From positions 229,655,741 through 229,719,740 of the forward strand of contig CM041465.1 of assembly GCA_023213395.1 (NCBI GenBank): 64,000 nucleotides of DNA, in the 5' to 3' direction. The notes beneath the pieces were generated by a model. The model had not been told where the DNA came from and did no database searches. It saw nothing but the letters and a program-made list of their open reading frames with translations. The position numbers and the translations under genes were made by a program. The DNA comes from Cycas panzhihuaensis. Lineage: Eukaryota; Cycadophyta. This document shows positions 23,998-35,139 of this stretch, piece by piece (the stretch's first letter is position 1; every line of letters starts with the position of its first letter).

Positions 23998-24500
23998 TGT
24001 TAGACCTTTATGTTTAAATGTTAAGTCATGTACCTTATATTGTAATGTTATGTACTTTATGTAACGGTGCTTTACCACCTAATGTGATAAAGTGCACACC
24101 CACATTCTTTCTAGTCATGTGATGTTGTGACTTGAGGGTCAATGTAGCCCTCATGCACTTTTGCACGTGTGAGTGCACATGGGTCAAGGTGTGCATGTTT
24201 GACAAGTGTCAAACATGCAGCCTCCTAAGGGTCCTCCTCCTCCTCTATATATCGAGACCATTTTTTATGTAGAGTATAATGACAGTAAAGTATTATATCG
24301 TTATGCTGCTTATTTGAACACAACTTAATCTTGTTACTGAAGATAGGAACAATTCCTACTCCTCCATATCTTTTGTCTTTTATGTGCTATGCTTGCTTAA
24401 TTACTTATCTTCAGAGTGTTATTGATGTGATGCTAATTATCTTGATCTCTTAGCACACTCCCTCTCCAAGAGATCCTAGGTTGTCTTGTGGTATTGGAGC
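23998..24500 (+). repeat. F4 5' LTR and primer binding site
   Basis: The LTR starts TGTTAGACCTTTATG and shares with the F1 LTR (in reverse complement) the start, the AAGTGCACACCCACATTCTTTC segment, the palindrome with arms TGTTTGACA/TGTCAAACA at 24196-24215 and CTATATATCGAGACC. It is followed by TGGTATTGGAGC at 24489-24500, a degenerate initiator-Met site. The ~50 nt that ends the F1 LTR is partly missing. Confidence 0.82.
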
Positions 24501-25839
24501 ACATACCACCTTCGTCATTTCACGTTAGAGTTGAATGCTCAGCTCAACATTTGGTATTAGAGCAGGCTAAAGAGGAGCTTTTGTTAGTTGTAGGCTTGAG
24601 GAAGTGGCACCAAACCCTTGATGATGGCTTTCGCTCTCCGAAGGCGATCCAAAGGCAAGTTTGGCACTATTTTTTGCTTTTTTTCATTTTTTAAAAGTGC
24701 TTGCAGACTAAAAATTATTAGATTTAATTTTTAAAATTTTTTCTGAGCTCAATTTATATTTACAACAGAGGAAATAAGCAAAAATTATTGTTTTTCTTCA
24801 TATTTTGCATAACAAAAATTATTTTATAGGATTTTTTCAAGTGAATCATCAAGTTCTCAGCCTAGTTCACCCTCTGCTGGCCATAGACTCATTGTACCTG
24901 CTCATTCTCAATCTGTGTTTGCACATGGATGGAGTTCATTGAAGCTAAGGGAGATTTTATACTATTAAGTGGATTTCTCAATCTGTTGAGCTAATTTCCA
25001 AGAAGGAAAACTATTGTCTAAGGAAATTTCAAACTACCGGACTACATTCTGAGTGTCTATACATCAATCTTTGCCATGTCTGCCCATATTCTAAGTGTTA
25101 ATCACACTCCTAGAGCTCTCTTTCATCTACGACTTCCACTCAAGCTCCTATTGGCCATGCGCCCTTCCCAACTATCTACTAGCTCGTGCTTGCTTAATAA
25201 TGCACCAAAGTCTATGAAGAATGGCTTGAATCCATCCTACACGAGGGGAATGTAGATTAGAAGCTCTTTAAGCAATCCATCACTCAGTTTGACCAAATAA
25301 AGCACCTGTTTGTCTACCCCCCACCACGCAACTGCCGCAAATCAACTTGCACACAAAAAATTCGACTTTTTACATTTGAGATATAACCTTAGGTTATATC
25401 ATTTGGCATATTGAGGGAATATTTCAATTTTAATCAACTTTATTTCATAAAGTTTTTTCATTTTAAGTGATTTTTAAGTTATTTAATCACTTTTAAGCCA
25501 AATTTTTATTTGTTGAGTTCACTTAACACATACAAAAAAATTGCAAATGTGTTATTTGACTCAAAAGTCAATGATTTAAGTCATTTTTTGAACTTTTAAT
25601 AAAAAATTTACATTGTACAAGCATTTTTTAAGGGTCATTGTGAGGTGTCCTCTTAGCCCTAGTCATTAAAAAGGGCTAAAAATCACTCTTTTTCTTAAAT
25701 ATGAAATCACTTATTTTGGTGCGGGTTACGACTATTTAAAGTCCTAACAGTGTCTTGGTGGCATGATTACTTGGCGCATGTGATTAAATTTAGCATTAAG
25801 TGGTTGCTTTTACACTTAAGGAAGGAACCCACTTCATAT
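24501..25839 (+). other. F4 5' leader, truncated element
   Basis: Leader sequence of a plus-strand family F element. It has a second primer-like TGGTATTAGAGCAGG at 24551-24565, a leader motif (GGTCATTGTGAGGTGTCCTC near 25633) and the conserved stem-loop at 25725-25748 (arms GTTACGACT/AGTCCTAAC). No gag or pol follows because F2 begins at 25840. Confidence 0.7.
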
Positions 25840-26393
25840 TAAAGATGGCATTTAGCCTACATCAACCAAGACCTAGAAAGATGTTCTAATCTAGTTCTAG
25901 AATGAAGAAAATCAACACTAATAATGAAAGCTTCTCAAGTAAACAAAATAATAGATCAAAGCATGAAAGAGCATGAGCAAGATAATACCAAAATGTGGAG
26001 GAGATGGAATTGATCCAATCTAAAAATGAATAGAAGTTTGATTAACAAACTGGCATCATAACAATACAACTCACACTCTATATGAAAAATATGAGAAATG
26101 GTGTCAATATATAGAGTTACAAAAGAGACCTAAAGTGTTGGATATTTTACAAGTGTCAAACATCCAAGCTACATCCTTTGCATGTAGGACATGTGTCCTT
26201 TTGAGCTCTCAAGTGAGCAAAAGTGCATAAGGGTCATGTTAACCCTTAAGTCACAATGTTATGTCACTAGGAAAGAATGTGGATGTGAACTTTATCACTT
26301 AAGTGATAAGTCACCCAATAAAGTACAAATATACATGAAAATAAAGTACATATATTTAACTTGTAAACATAAGGTTTAACACCCTCCCCCCTT
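25840..26393 (-). repeat. F2 3' LTR and polypurine tract
   Basis: Homologous to the F1 and F3 LTRs. It ends GGTTTAACA at 26381, followed by CCCTCCCCCCTTAC (the tract on the minus strand). The palindrome arms at 26144-26163 are degraded on one side. The start near 25840 reads TA rather than TG. Confidence 0.82.
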
Positions 26394-27008
26394 ACTATTT
26401 ACAATGTTAAGTTGGACACCTAGACCTTCTCTAAATTTTACAAACTTTTCTCCACCAAGTGGCTTGGTAAAGATATTTGCTATATGCTGCTCTGCAAGTT
26501 TATAGTAGAGGTTGATCTCACCGTTCTGAACATGCTCTCTAATGAAGTGGTGATGAACCTCGATGTGTTTCGTCTGTGCATGAAAAATAGGGTTCTTGGT
26601 CAACTTGAGCACACTTTGATTATCGCAATATAGCTTGGTGGGGTGATCTTGCTCAAGTCCAAGCTCTCCAAGAATCCTTCGAAACCAGATAACCTCACAA
26701 GCTATGTTGACTGTAGCTTTGTACTCTATTTTTGTGGAGGACAAGGTAACATTGGGTTGCTTCTTGCAACTCCATAAAACGACTCCAGAACCAAGGGTAA
26801 AATAGTATCCCGAGGTTGATCTCCAACTATCTTGGCATCCTGCCCAATCAGAATCTGAGAACCCTTCCAAGATGAAGTTCTCATTATGTACATACTGAAG
26901 GCCATGTTGCAATGTGCCTTTAATATATTTCTGTATGTGTTTAGTTGTATTCCAATGTTTCTGATTGAGTTGAGATGTGTATTTAGAGCAAATCCCAATA
27001 GCAAAGGA
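26394..27008 (-). pseudogene. F2 RNase H part
   Basis: The minus frame contains LNQKHWNTTKHIQKYIKGTL, SDSDWAGCQDSWRSTSGY and HIEVHHHFIREHVQ, the copia RNase H signature ending near 26400. The frame is open for about 200 codons. Residues upstream of about 27005 belong to N2 LTR sequence, so the apparent N-terminus of this frame is not RNase H. It joins the RT at 30982 once N2 is ignored. Confidence 0.88.
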
Positions 27009-27378
27009 TGTTGAAATATACAAAGAGATCATCCAATATACAAGAACCATAGAGCAAATAACATGAACATAATATGATAGCATTAACTCATAATGAAAGA
27101 GATTACATCACAAGGACAACATAACGATAATATCATAAAGGACTCCATCTTGACTCAATGTGTTCTCTACTCTACCTCAACCACTTATTTATACATCATA
27201 AATGGGAGGGAGTATGACAACATATGTTGCATGTGGGATAAATAACCTCCAACACAACCAACCACATAAAACCTATTTATTGACCAATAGCCTAATGACC
27301 ACTTAGTTGCACATGCGTGCATTATTACACTCGCCTAAATACTCATGATACCTACACATTAAACATTATCCTCCAACA
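27009..27378 (-). repeat. N2 3' LTR
   Basis: 370 bp, TGTTGAAATATACAAAG to TCCTCCAACA on the plus strand. It carries TTTATACATCATA near 27189, the promoter region of the family on the minus strand. Confidence 0.92.
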
Positions 27379-27549
27379 CCTCCCCATAATGTTTAATGTC
27401 ATAACTACAAAAAGGTTGAATACCAAGGACTTAACATGACACTTGACAATGACTTCTATTGGACTTCTAATTTGATCAAAATGTGTTTTGCTTTCTTTGA
27501 ATTTGCAAGGCCTTGACCTTAGAATAGTCTTGAACACAATGTCTTCTCC

Positions 27550-28479
27550 TCAATCTTTATCTTCATTTTTGTAATATTGTCCTTGAAGAGGTCTTCTTGA
27601 GTGATGGTCCTTGAGCTTGACCTTCTTCATCTTCATATGTAAGAATGAATCCTCCATCATGTAAAAAGTGTAGTAGGTCAAGTCATCTTGAGCTTGGTGC
27701 AGACTTGTCATGTGATCCTGGGACCTATGCTCATCAAAGACATCTTCAAAGTATACATTAAGTATGTCTTCTATCAATGTTTTGATCACCACCTGTTTGG
27801 TTTCATTTTCTTCAACATATGAGTGATTAGCAATTGTTGAACCAATGTCACCATTTGAAGGTGAGTTAAAAGTAGAATCAACATCATTTGAAATGCAAGC
27901 ATTAGCGTCCACATCATGTATGTGTTCCTTCTCTTTATTAGTACTTCCAATAAGGTCTTCATCACAATCACCTATAGTAGGCTCAACATGCTCTTCAGGT
28001 TCAAGAATGCATTCAACAGTAGTTTCGTCAACAATCTCATTGGTTTCTTCACATAGCTTATCATTTGCATCATTGATACAATCTTCATCATCTTCCTTAT
28101 CTGTATTGCAGTCATCAACAACTATGTTTGCCCTTTCAAGATCCTCTTGCACCTCTTGAGGGCTTTGTTCATACACATCCTTCAACAAATTCCATGTTTT
28201 GTTAGCAATGTCAACATTATGAATTGCATAAACAAGAGATTGATATGGAGATGGAAGATTCTCTTCGTCAAGAGTTGCAAGCATAATATCAATGGCTACT
28301 TGGTTCTTTTTCTTAAGGCTTTCCTCCCCTTCTTCATTGATCTCTGAGGTGCTATTATGAACCACTTTCCATAGCCTTTTTGCCATAAATATACACTCCA
28401 TTTTAGTTTTCCAAATTTGAAAATTATTACCAGTATATTTGGGCAAGGCTATGTTACTATTCATTCTTTTCTGGCACAA
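27550..28479 (-). CDS. N2 gag-like protein with acidic C-terminal half
   Basis: 309 codons, ATG at 28479, uninterrupted. Residues 1-90 are copia Gag-like: LPKYTGNNFQIWKTKMECIF, then RLWKVV and a helix ending NKTWNLLKDVYEQS. After that the normal Gag core is replaced by a strongly acidic region (residues about 100-230, with DDCNTDKEDDEDC and LEPEEHVEPTIGDCDED). A basic tail follows (MKMKKVKLKDHHSRRPL). No CCHC knuckle, protease or integrase motif is present. The role is unknown. A particle or RNA-binding function is possible for the N-terminus. Its decayed relative in N1 has the same ends, so the arrangement is a family trait, not a random fusion. Confidence 0.8.
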   Translation of the reverse strand: MCQKRMNSNIALPKYTGNNFQIWKTKMECIFMAKRLWKVVHNSTSEINEEGEESLKKKNQVAIDIMLATLDEENLPSPYQSLVYAIHNVDIANKTWNLLKDVYEQSPQEVQEDLERANIVVDDCNTDKEDDEDCINDANDKLCEETNEIVDETTVECILEPEEHVEPTIGDCDEDLIGSTNKEKEHIHDVDANACISNDVDSTFNSPSNGDIGSTIANHSYVEENETKQVVIKTLIEDILNVYFEDVFDEHRSQDHMTSLHQAQDDLTYYTFYMMEDSFLHMKMKKVKLKDHHSRRPLQGQYYKNEDKD

Positions 28480-29325
28480 AAATTATGACATCACTCAATT
28501 CCATGATGTATGAATGAGATGATCAAAAATATCCAATTCAGCCTGAAAAAAAGTCTATCAAATCAAAAAAGTACTTGAAACCCCATACCAGAATTCATCA
28601 GTGTTTCACTCTTGCACTACCAAATTTACAGAAATCTGTTTCCAATTCTCACCACACCTAAATGATGATAGTATAAGCAATTTGGCACAGAATTAAAATC
28701 ATGGCAAAATGAAAATTCCAAATAAATAGACAGAGAATTTAGCATAGAAGCAACTACAAATCTTGACATCTGTTATTAGGCTTCTTGTTTAAGCAATTTG
28801 TAGATCCAACTCCTCACTTCAATCATAAGCATATACAAACTACTTCATCACAGGAATGCTGATTTGTCACACACTTCGACAACATGAGCAGCACACAAAG
28901 ACCACAACAGATCACAATAGTTGCAAAAGACTCTTGTTGTGGGACGCATGCAGGAAGCTCACTAGGTTTTGATAATGAAAGGTTCAAAGTATGCTGACCA
29001 TCAGCCAATTGGACTAGAGAAAGTGATCAGAAATGTTTCGGTAGAAACTGACCGTGCATCCTCACGGCATGTAGTAAGAAAAAAGTCTTTGATCTCACTT
29101 ATTTGCTTAGGCTCTCTATAGGATTGTCCCACAGCATCTCAAAGTGGCTGCCCACTTCTGGTGGAACCCTCAACATCCAAGATTGTTGCAGCCTACACAT
29201 AAAACAATAGTAAAAGACACAGCAAATTTGTGTCAGACAACACCTACGGTACTTGGTAGAACCATCACCAGTCATCCACGAGGGTTGTCACAGGTTTTTA
29301 AGGATCGTTGAGTCCCAGTTCAGTC
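28480..29325 (-). other. N2 leader, part next to gag
   Basis: The minus strand has one exon-like block near 29010-28890 (LADGQHTLNLSLSKPSELP) but also many stops. I recognise no family. It may continue the host-like segment upstream. Confidence 0.35.
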
Positions 29326-29742
29326 TCATAACAGTAAGTTGTTTCTGCTGCCTGAGCGCAAATGGCTTAAGCTCTGGCCAAGGCCACTTGATGTACCAAA
29401 ATTTATACCATAATCGCTTAACATTGGAGGACTGATGTTGTCACTCATCCCACCAAATCTTTTCAATCTTGGAATGTTCAGTGCAGCCTCAATTCCAATA
29501 GATGTTAATGGCACAGACACACAAACAGTGTTTGGAACAAAATAATTGCAGACTGTCCTCAGGAAACCAAAATCTGAGGCCAACCTACTTGGAAGAACAA
29601 CCCCTTTCCCAACAAATCCAAAGCTCCTGACTTGCCCTTGATCTTGTACACCGGGAGCATTCAGACCTTGAGTGCCAAAAGAAGATTGGATATGAGATGG
29701 GCTTTGAACAACACTAGTTGTTTGGCCTAAATCCTGATTCAT
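29326..29742 (-). CDS. 138-codon ORF in the N2 leader, possibly captured host sequence
   Basis: An uninterrupted minus ORF from ATG 29742, in the same orientation as N2. The product is rich in Gly, Ser and Gln with no transposon motif (for example GQVRSFGFVGKGVVLPSRL and AALNIPRLKRFGGMSDNISP). It starts MNQDLGQTTSVVQSPSH, an unstructured-looking N-terminus. It could be part of a plant regulatory protein, or a chance frame. I do not recognise it. Whether it is translated is unknown, as it would lie upstream of gag on the same RNA. Confidence 0.35.
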   Translation of the reverse strand: MNQDLGQTTSVVQSPSHIQSSFGTQGLNAPGVQDQGQVRSFGFVGKGVVLPSRLASDFGFLRTVCNYFVPNTVCVSVPLTSIGIEAALNIPRLKRFGGMSDNISPPMLSDYGINFGTSSGLGQSLSHLRSGSRNNLLL

Positions 29743-30596
29743 TGATAAGTTTTGAACTTACCAACCTTGTCTGCTGCTCTGGCTCAAGCTATAATTTCTA
29801 GAACTGGTTTGCCAAGTTCTGATCTTCAGAATTAGTCTGAATACTTCCTTTTTTTCTTCTTTTGCTTCTTCAGTCAAATGTCTCTTTGGCCTACATAATA
29901 GATTTGTAACAAATTCACCATAGAGTTTGTCTCTTTGGACCTACACGCATTTCAGATCTGACCTTGAACAGTTTGTTCTCATCCTACAGGGGTTTCGTGC
30001 CTTTTGAAGTCTGAATGGTTGAAGCCTGGCAAGGTTCGAGCATGTCTCATACCTTATGGTGTAAACTGAGAGCTGGGCAGTTTGACGATTCAACCAACAG
30101 CTAGGCTTTGTCTGGTCAGCTAAGTCAGGGAGGGATCTTGGCAGGCGACTCAAAAAACAGCTCCTTTCTATGGAGATTTTCAAAACTCTGATAATTACAT
30201 GCAGAGTTTATTCATGGTAGGTTTTCTCCAAGGGAAATAATATTCAACAAAATTCTTTCAATTGTTTTCTATAAACAGGTATTTGTAGATAGAGTGTCAT
30301 TATTTTCACCAATTAAACACAAATCAAAGCCATTATTTCTCTGTGCATGCAAGCCTCAGCTCCCATAAATTCACATTAGTAAAATTTATTGTATACCAAC
30401 TTCTTTACAAGATAAACCCTAACATAAAAACAAAACAGTATTACCCGATAATATTCTGATGTCCTTAGGGTTTCACCCTCTTCAAGTACAACCACACCCC
30501 AACAAACAATTCTACGAAACCACCTCCACACACAAGATGGCGAACCTGCACAATGATGAACTTGAAAAGCAACCCGCTCTCAAGCACACAGGAGAA
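29743..30596 (-). other. N2 leader, part next to the primer site
   Basis: Stretch between the primer site and the 138-codon ORF. An 80-codon minus frame at 29941-30183 has no recognised motif. Nothing else was found. Confidence 0.4.
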
Positions 30597-30981
30597 CCTG
30601 CTTTGATACCATGTTGAAATATACAAAGAGATCATCCAATATACAAGAACCACAGAGCAAATAACATGAACATAATATGATAGCATTAACTCATAATGAA
30701 AGAGATTACATCACAAGGACAACATAACAATAATATCATAAAGGACTCCATCTTGACTCAATGTGTTCTCTACTCTACCTCAACCACTTATTTATACATC
30801 ATAGGTGGGAGGGAGTATGACAACATGTGTTGCATGTGGGATAAATAACCTCCAACACAACCAACCACATAACACCTATTTAGTGACCAATAGCCTAATG
30901 ACCACTTAGTTGCACATGTGTGCATTATTACACTTGCCTAAATACTCAAGACACCTACACATTAAACATTATCCTCCAACA
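30597..30981 (-). repeat. N2 primer binding site and 5' LTR
   Basis: TGGTATCAAAGCAGG on the minus strand abuts the 370-bp LTR at 30612-30981 with no spacer. The site is one base off the usual TGGTATCAGAGC. Confidence 0.92.
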
Positions 30982-32189
30982 AAGGAAATGTCCAACCTAG
31001 TTTTGGTGAGGTAAATTAGCCTACCAACTAGTTGCCGAAAAAGAGTGGGATCTGCAGGTTCAACTTCCTCATTGAGAGTCAACTTTGTTCCATTCTCCAT
31101 AGGCATAGGCATTGATTTGCAGTCATGCATCCTGAACCGTTGCAAAATGTCACAAGAGTATTTTGCTTGGGAGATGAAGATATAGCCTAGTTGTTGCCAT
31201 AACTCAAAGCCTGAAAAGTAATGTAGAAGTCCAAGATCTGTCATCTTAAAACTTCTCTTCAAGTCACCTTGGAGAATCTAAATCATCTTGGTGTCACTAC
31301 GAATGATCACTAAGTCATCAGCGTACAAGACAATAAAAATTGCATGGTCCTTTCCAACTTTAATGTACAAGTTAAGATCTGATGTGGATCGATGATATCC
31401 ATGTCTCAAAAAATAATCATCAATTTTAGAGTACCATGCTCTAGAGGCTTGTTTCAAGCCATACAAAGCCTTTTTAAGGCGATAAACCATGTGCTCCTTG
31501 CCTTGTACTTTGTAACCAAGAGGTTGCTCCAAATATACCTCCTCTTAAAGATCGTCATTGAGGAAGGTGCTCTTCACGTCCATCTGAAAAACTAGCCATT
31601 TGCATTGAGCAACTAAGGCCAAGATGAGTCTGATGGTGTTCATGTTTGTAATAAGTGCAAAGGTCTCCTCATAATCAATGCCTTCTTTTTGTTTGAAGTC
31701 CTTTATAACAAGTCGTGCCTTTTGGCGCTTGAGTGTCCCATCAAAGTGGAATTTGGTCTTGTAGACCCATTTGCAGCTAATTGTTTGTTTGTGCTTAGGC
31801 AATTCTACCAAATCCCAAGTTCCATTCTTTTCAATAGAATGGATTTTTTGATCCATAGTAGCCTTCCAATTTTCATTTTCATATGCCTCCTCAAAAGTGG
31901 AAGGCTTATCAACACATAGCACTTCAGCCATAAGTGCATAATTGGTTTGCTGTCGATATTTTGATGGACGTTTTCCTTCAATAATCTGGTTGTCCTGAAC
32001 AATCTCAGTATACCATTTGGGCAATTTTTTTGCTGATGTAACTTGAACCTCAAGATCTTCTGGTCTAAGTGGTTGATCAACAGAACATGTGTTGGGATCA
32101 AGTGGAGCAAATTCTGATGATGTGAAAAGATCATCTAGTACAGATGATGTACATGGTGTGGAAGATTGCGAGGGAAGGAAGTCCTCAAC
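30982..32189 (-). pseudogene. F2 RT and integrase C-terminal part
   Basis: Minus frames carry the integrase-RT linker (LPKWYTEIVQDNQIIEGKRP near 32024-31965), CKWVYKTKFHFDGTLKRQKA near 31780-31720, DYEETFALITNMNTIRL, YGLKQASRAWYSK near 31470-31435 and the RT catalytic site as YADD (normally YVDD) near 31310. The frame breaks near 31545 and 31278. It stops at about 32189 in the Ser-rich linker, next to chromovirus gag. Confidence 0.88.
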
Positions 32190-33984
32190 AAGTTCGCATC
32201 AGTGGTTTAAAGGGACCAAATAAGTTCTACATCAAGTCCATGAGTCTAATAAACATTCAAGATGGGATTAAATTGGTCAAAAACATCGAAGTGGACTTCA
32301 AGGAGAGCCAACCAACATTTACACATAGATATGAACCAAATACATATCAGCACCAAGGGTCAAACCCAAACTAGATAAAGTCAGGTACAAAGGTGGACCT
32401 GCCATTAGTAGTAAAAGATTTGAATAATATGAATGGAATATCAAGAGATGAACATCTCAAAAAGGAGACATGCTTCAAGTGTGAGGAAAAATAGAACCGA
32501 GAACACCAATGTATAGCAACAAAGGTGTTCATGATTAACAATGAAGATAGGGAAATCCCAAAAGAAAAAGAGATTGAACAAGCTCTAGAAGAAGAAGCTG
32601 AAGTAGACCAACTTTTGAAATTGGATACCGAGAACATACAAATTTCCTTACAAGACATTACATGATTGCAAATCACTCCTCAAACCCTCAGGTTCCAAGG
32701 GATGATTAAAGGAGCTCTGTGGCAATTCTAGTAAATAGTGGTAGCACCCATAATTTTATCAACCGAGCCGCAGTGAAGAAGTTGGGATTAGCAATCCAAA
32801 CATTAAATACATTTTAAGTGTCCATTGCAAATCGAAAAACTACCCCATATGGAGGGCATTGCAAGTCTATAAATTTACAAATTAGGGATTATTCAGTAAC
32901 CACATACATGTTCATGATGCCGATTGGAGGCATGGATGCAATCTTAGGCATTCATTGGTTACAAACACTGGGGTATATAGTTACAAACTATATGATGCAA
33001 TTCATGTGCTTTTATTAGAAGGGACAAAAGTACAGGCTTCAAGCACCTACTACACCACCGATACAATTGGTATCCCCACACCGGATGAAGAAAATACTGA
33101 AGAAGAATCCCTCAATGTACATATTAACATGCTATAAAATAGCAGTAGAAAATATGCCACCCGAAGTACAAGAAATCTTAAACGAGCATAGTTCAGTATT
33201 TAAGGAACCTTAAGGGCTTCCTCCCTAACATGAACATCAGAATGCTATAGAGTTGGTACCAGCGGCAATATCAATAAACATACAACCATACAAACACCCA
33301 TACCATGTGAGAAAGGAGATTGAAAATATCACAAGGGAACTCCTAGCACAACAATAGATAGTGCACAGTACAAACCCATTTGTATCACCAGTGGTGGTGA
33401 ACCCCAAAAAGGATGGATCATACAAGATGTTTGTAGACTATTGAGGATTAAACAAATTGACAATAAAGAATCATTATCCCATCCCTAGGATAGATGATTT
33501 GGTCGACGAGATTCACAGAGCAAGATATTTCATGAAAATCAATCTTAGATTCGGGTACTATCAGATCTGTGTCAAAGAAGAGGATGTTTACAAAATAGCT
33601 TTCTGCACTCATGAGGGGCTGTTTGAGTTCAAAGTTATGCCATTTGGATTAATGAATGTCCTGGCCACATTCCAAAGTACCATGAATGCAATACTCAAAC
33701 CACTATTACAAAAAATTGTACTAGTCTCTTTCGATGATATCATGATATACAACAAAACTTGGGAAGAACACCAACCATATCAGGGTAGTCTTGACGATCT
33801 TGGAAAAACGTCAATTATATGCGAACATGGGAAAATGCATCTTTGCAAAAGAAGAGTTGGAATATCTAGGGCACGTCATTACCAAGGAATGGATCAAGAT
33901 ACATCCAAAGAAGACTTAAGCTATCGTCAATTGGCCAACAGCAAAGAATGTGATAGAGATTTGAAGCTTTTTAGGAGTTGCAGG
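32190..33984 (+). pseudogene. Gyp segment 1: chromovirus gag, protease and RT
   Basis: The first of four pieces of a Ty3/gypsy polyprotein. Gag end with a damaged knuckle (CFKCEEK, stop, NREHQC) near 32470-32515. A linker (ITPQTLRFQGMIKG near 32665-32710). Protease, where the catalytic motif reads NSGSTHNF near 32733-32757 (Asp replaced by Asn), with GMDAILGIHWL near 32930-32960. RT with NPKKDGSYKMFVDY near 33400-33442, LTIKNHYPIPRIDDL near 33457-33500, MPFGLMNVLATFQS and the active site SFDD (normally YLDD) near 33730. Gag's N-terminus and the 5' LTR are missing. Stops near 33210, 33355 and 33441. Confidence 0.92.
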
Positions 33985-34537
33985 TGTTAGAACCTTCATT
34001 CCTAGCACTAAGTCTTGACCTTGTGTATTTATATTTTTGTCACTTTAAGCCCTTAATCCTAAAGTGTTCATTTGTTGCATTATAAAATTGTCTTTTGTCT
34101 TGTAGTGACTTTCCTCACATGTGCTTGTGAGAAGTCAACTTTTGTGGGCTCTAACCTTATCCTTGGAGATAGTAGAGTCCTAATCGACGGCTCTTAGTCT
34201 TGATCAATGACATGTGTTGAGATCCTGATCGTCCATACTCCTTTATAAGGAGCCCTATTCTCATGTTTTGACATGTAGTATTTTGAGTAAGAGTTATGCT
34301 GTTGTAAGTTTCTCTTGTAGGTGAAGTGTTGAGAGGAATTCTCCTTCATGCTTGTATGTTGAGATAGGTTGAGTTGAGGTTCAATACTCCTCCCTATCAT
34401 CTTTCATATTGTACTACATCATTTCATTAATCTAAGTCTATTGTCCTTCATATTTCGATGTCCTCTCCGACTTCTCAATAGATTCTGGCTCCTATATTGT
34501 CTCCATTTCGTCTTTCAATTTGGTATCAGAGTTGCGG
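33985..34537 (+). repeat. S1 5' LTR and primer binding site
   Basis: 533 bp, TGTTAGAACCTTC to CGTCTTTCA, with a TTTATAAGGAGCC promoter-like box near 34233. The primer site starts 3 nt after the LTR. Confidence 0.95.
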
Positions 34538-35139
34538 AAACTTGAAGAGCGGATTGGTGGCTTCGAATTTCTCCAAACTTAGTGACGACCTTCGCCATAC
34601 GAAGGTGATCCAGTTGGAGCAAGGAGTAATTTCTTGAGGTTTGATGTTGAAGGACTTGGTTTACATTCATGACTTGCAAATTTTTTAAGAATTTTTTATG
34701 CAAAGTCTTGAATACTTGCACTTTTTTTTTAGGATTAATTCTGTGGCCAGAAAAAAGGTTGGTGATACTAAGTTTGCAAGCAATTTGGAGCTAATTTTCT
34801 TGTGTTTTTCACAAGACTAAGTTGTGGTGTAATCCTTGTATTGTTTTTTTTTGCCTAAGCTTTGTGTACAAGCAGTTGTGAGCCTTTTTTTAATGGTATA
34901 TGAAATCTTATGTGTGTAAAATTCAAAAAGGCCTTGCAAGTACTAATTATTGCAAGTTCTTAATAATTTTGCATTTTATTGTTTTTAAAAAATACAAAGG
35001 AAAAGGTGGTTGTCAAGTAATCTTCCATTGTTATTGTAAGAGTAAAAAAAGAAAAAAAAAAAATTAACAAAGACTCTTATTCTCTCATTGAAGAGAGTAT
35101 ATTAATCTTTTTTCTGTAAGAGGACAATCCTCCTTATTG
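34538..35139 (+). other. S1 leader, first part
   Basis: It includes TGACGACCTTCGCCATACGAAGGTG near 34580-34604, a leader feature also seen in related form in F4 (24620-24650). Otherwise AT-rich with poly-T and poly-A runs and no gene recognised. Confidence 0.5.

Larger units (their letters stand above)
27009..30981 (-). mobile_element. N2: non-autonomous LTR retrotransposon with intact gag-like ORF
   Basis: A structurally complete 3973-bp element: 370-bp LTRs at 27009-27378 and 30612-30981, a polypurine tract (CCTCCCC at 27379-27385 on the plus strand), primer site TGGTATCAAAGCAGG (30611-30597, minus) and flanking AAGGA on both sides (27004-27008, 30982-30986). Inside are one 309-codon ORF and a 2.1-kb leader. 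No enzyme gene is present. LTRs differ at about a dozen positions (about 3 percent). It must use proteins of another copia element. Confidence 0.92.
25840..32189 (-). mobile_element. F2: truncated Ty1-copia element, interrupted by N2
   Basis: A family F element in minus orientation. It keeps its 3' LTR, polypurine tract, RNase H, RT and part of the integrase C-terminal region. Integrase core, protease, gag, leader and 5' LTR are missing because homology stops at about 32189, where chromovirus gag begins without an LTR between them. N2 (27009-30981) lies inside its RT/RNase H region with a perfect AAGGA duplication. N2 is therefore younger. Confidence 0.85.
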
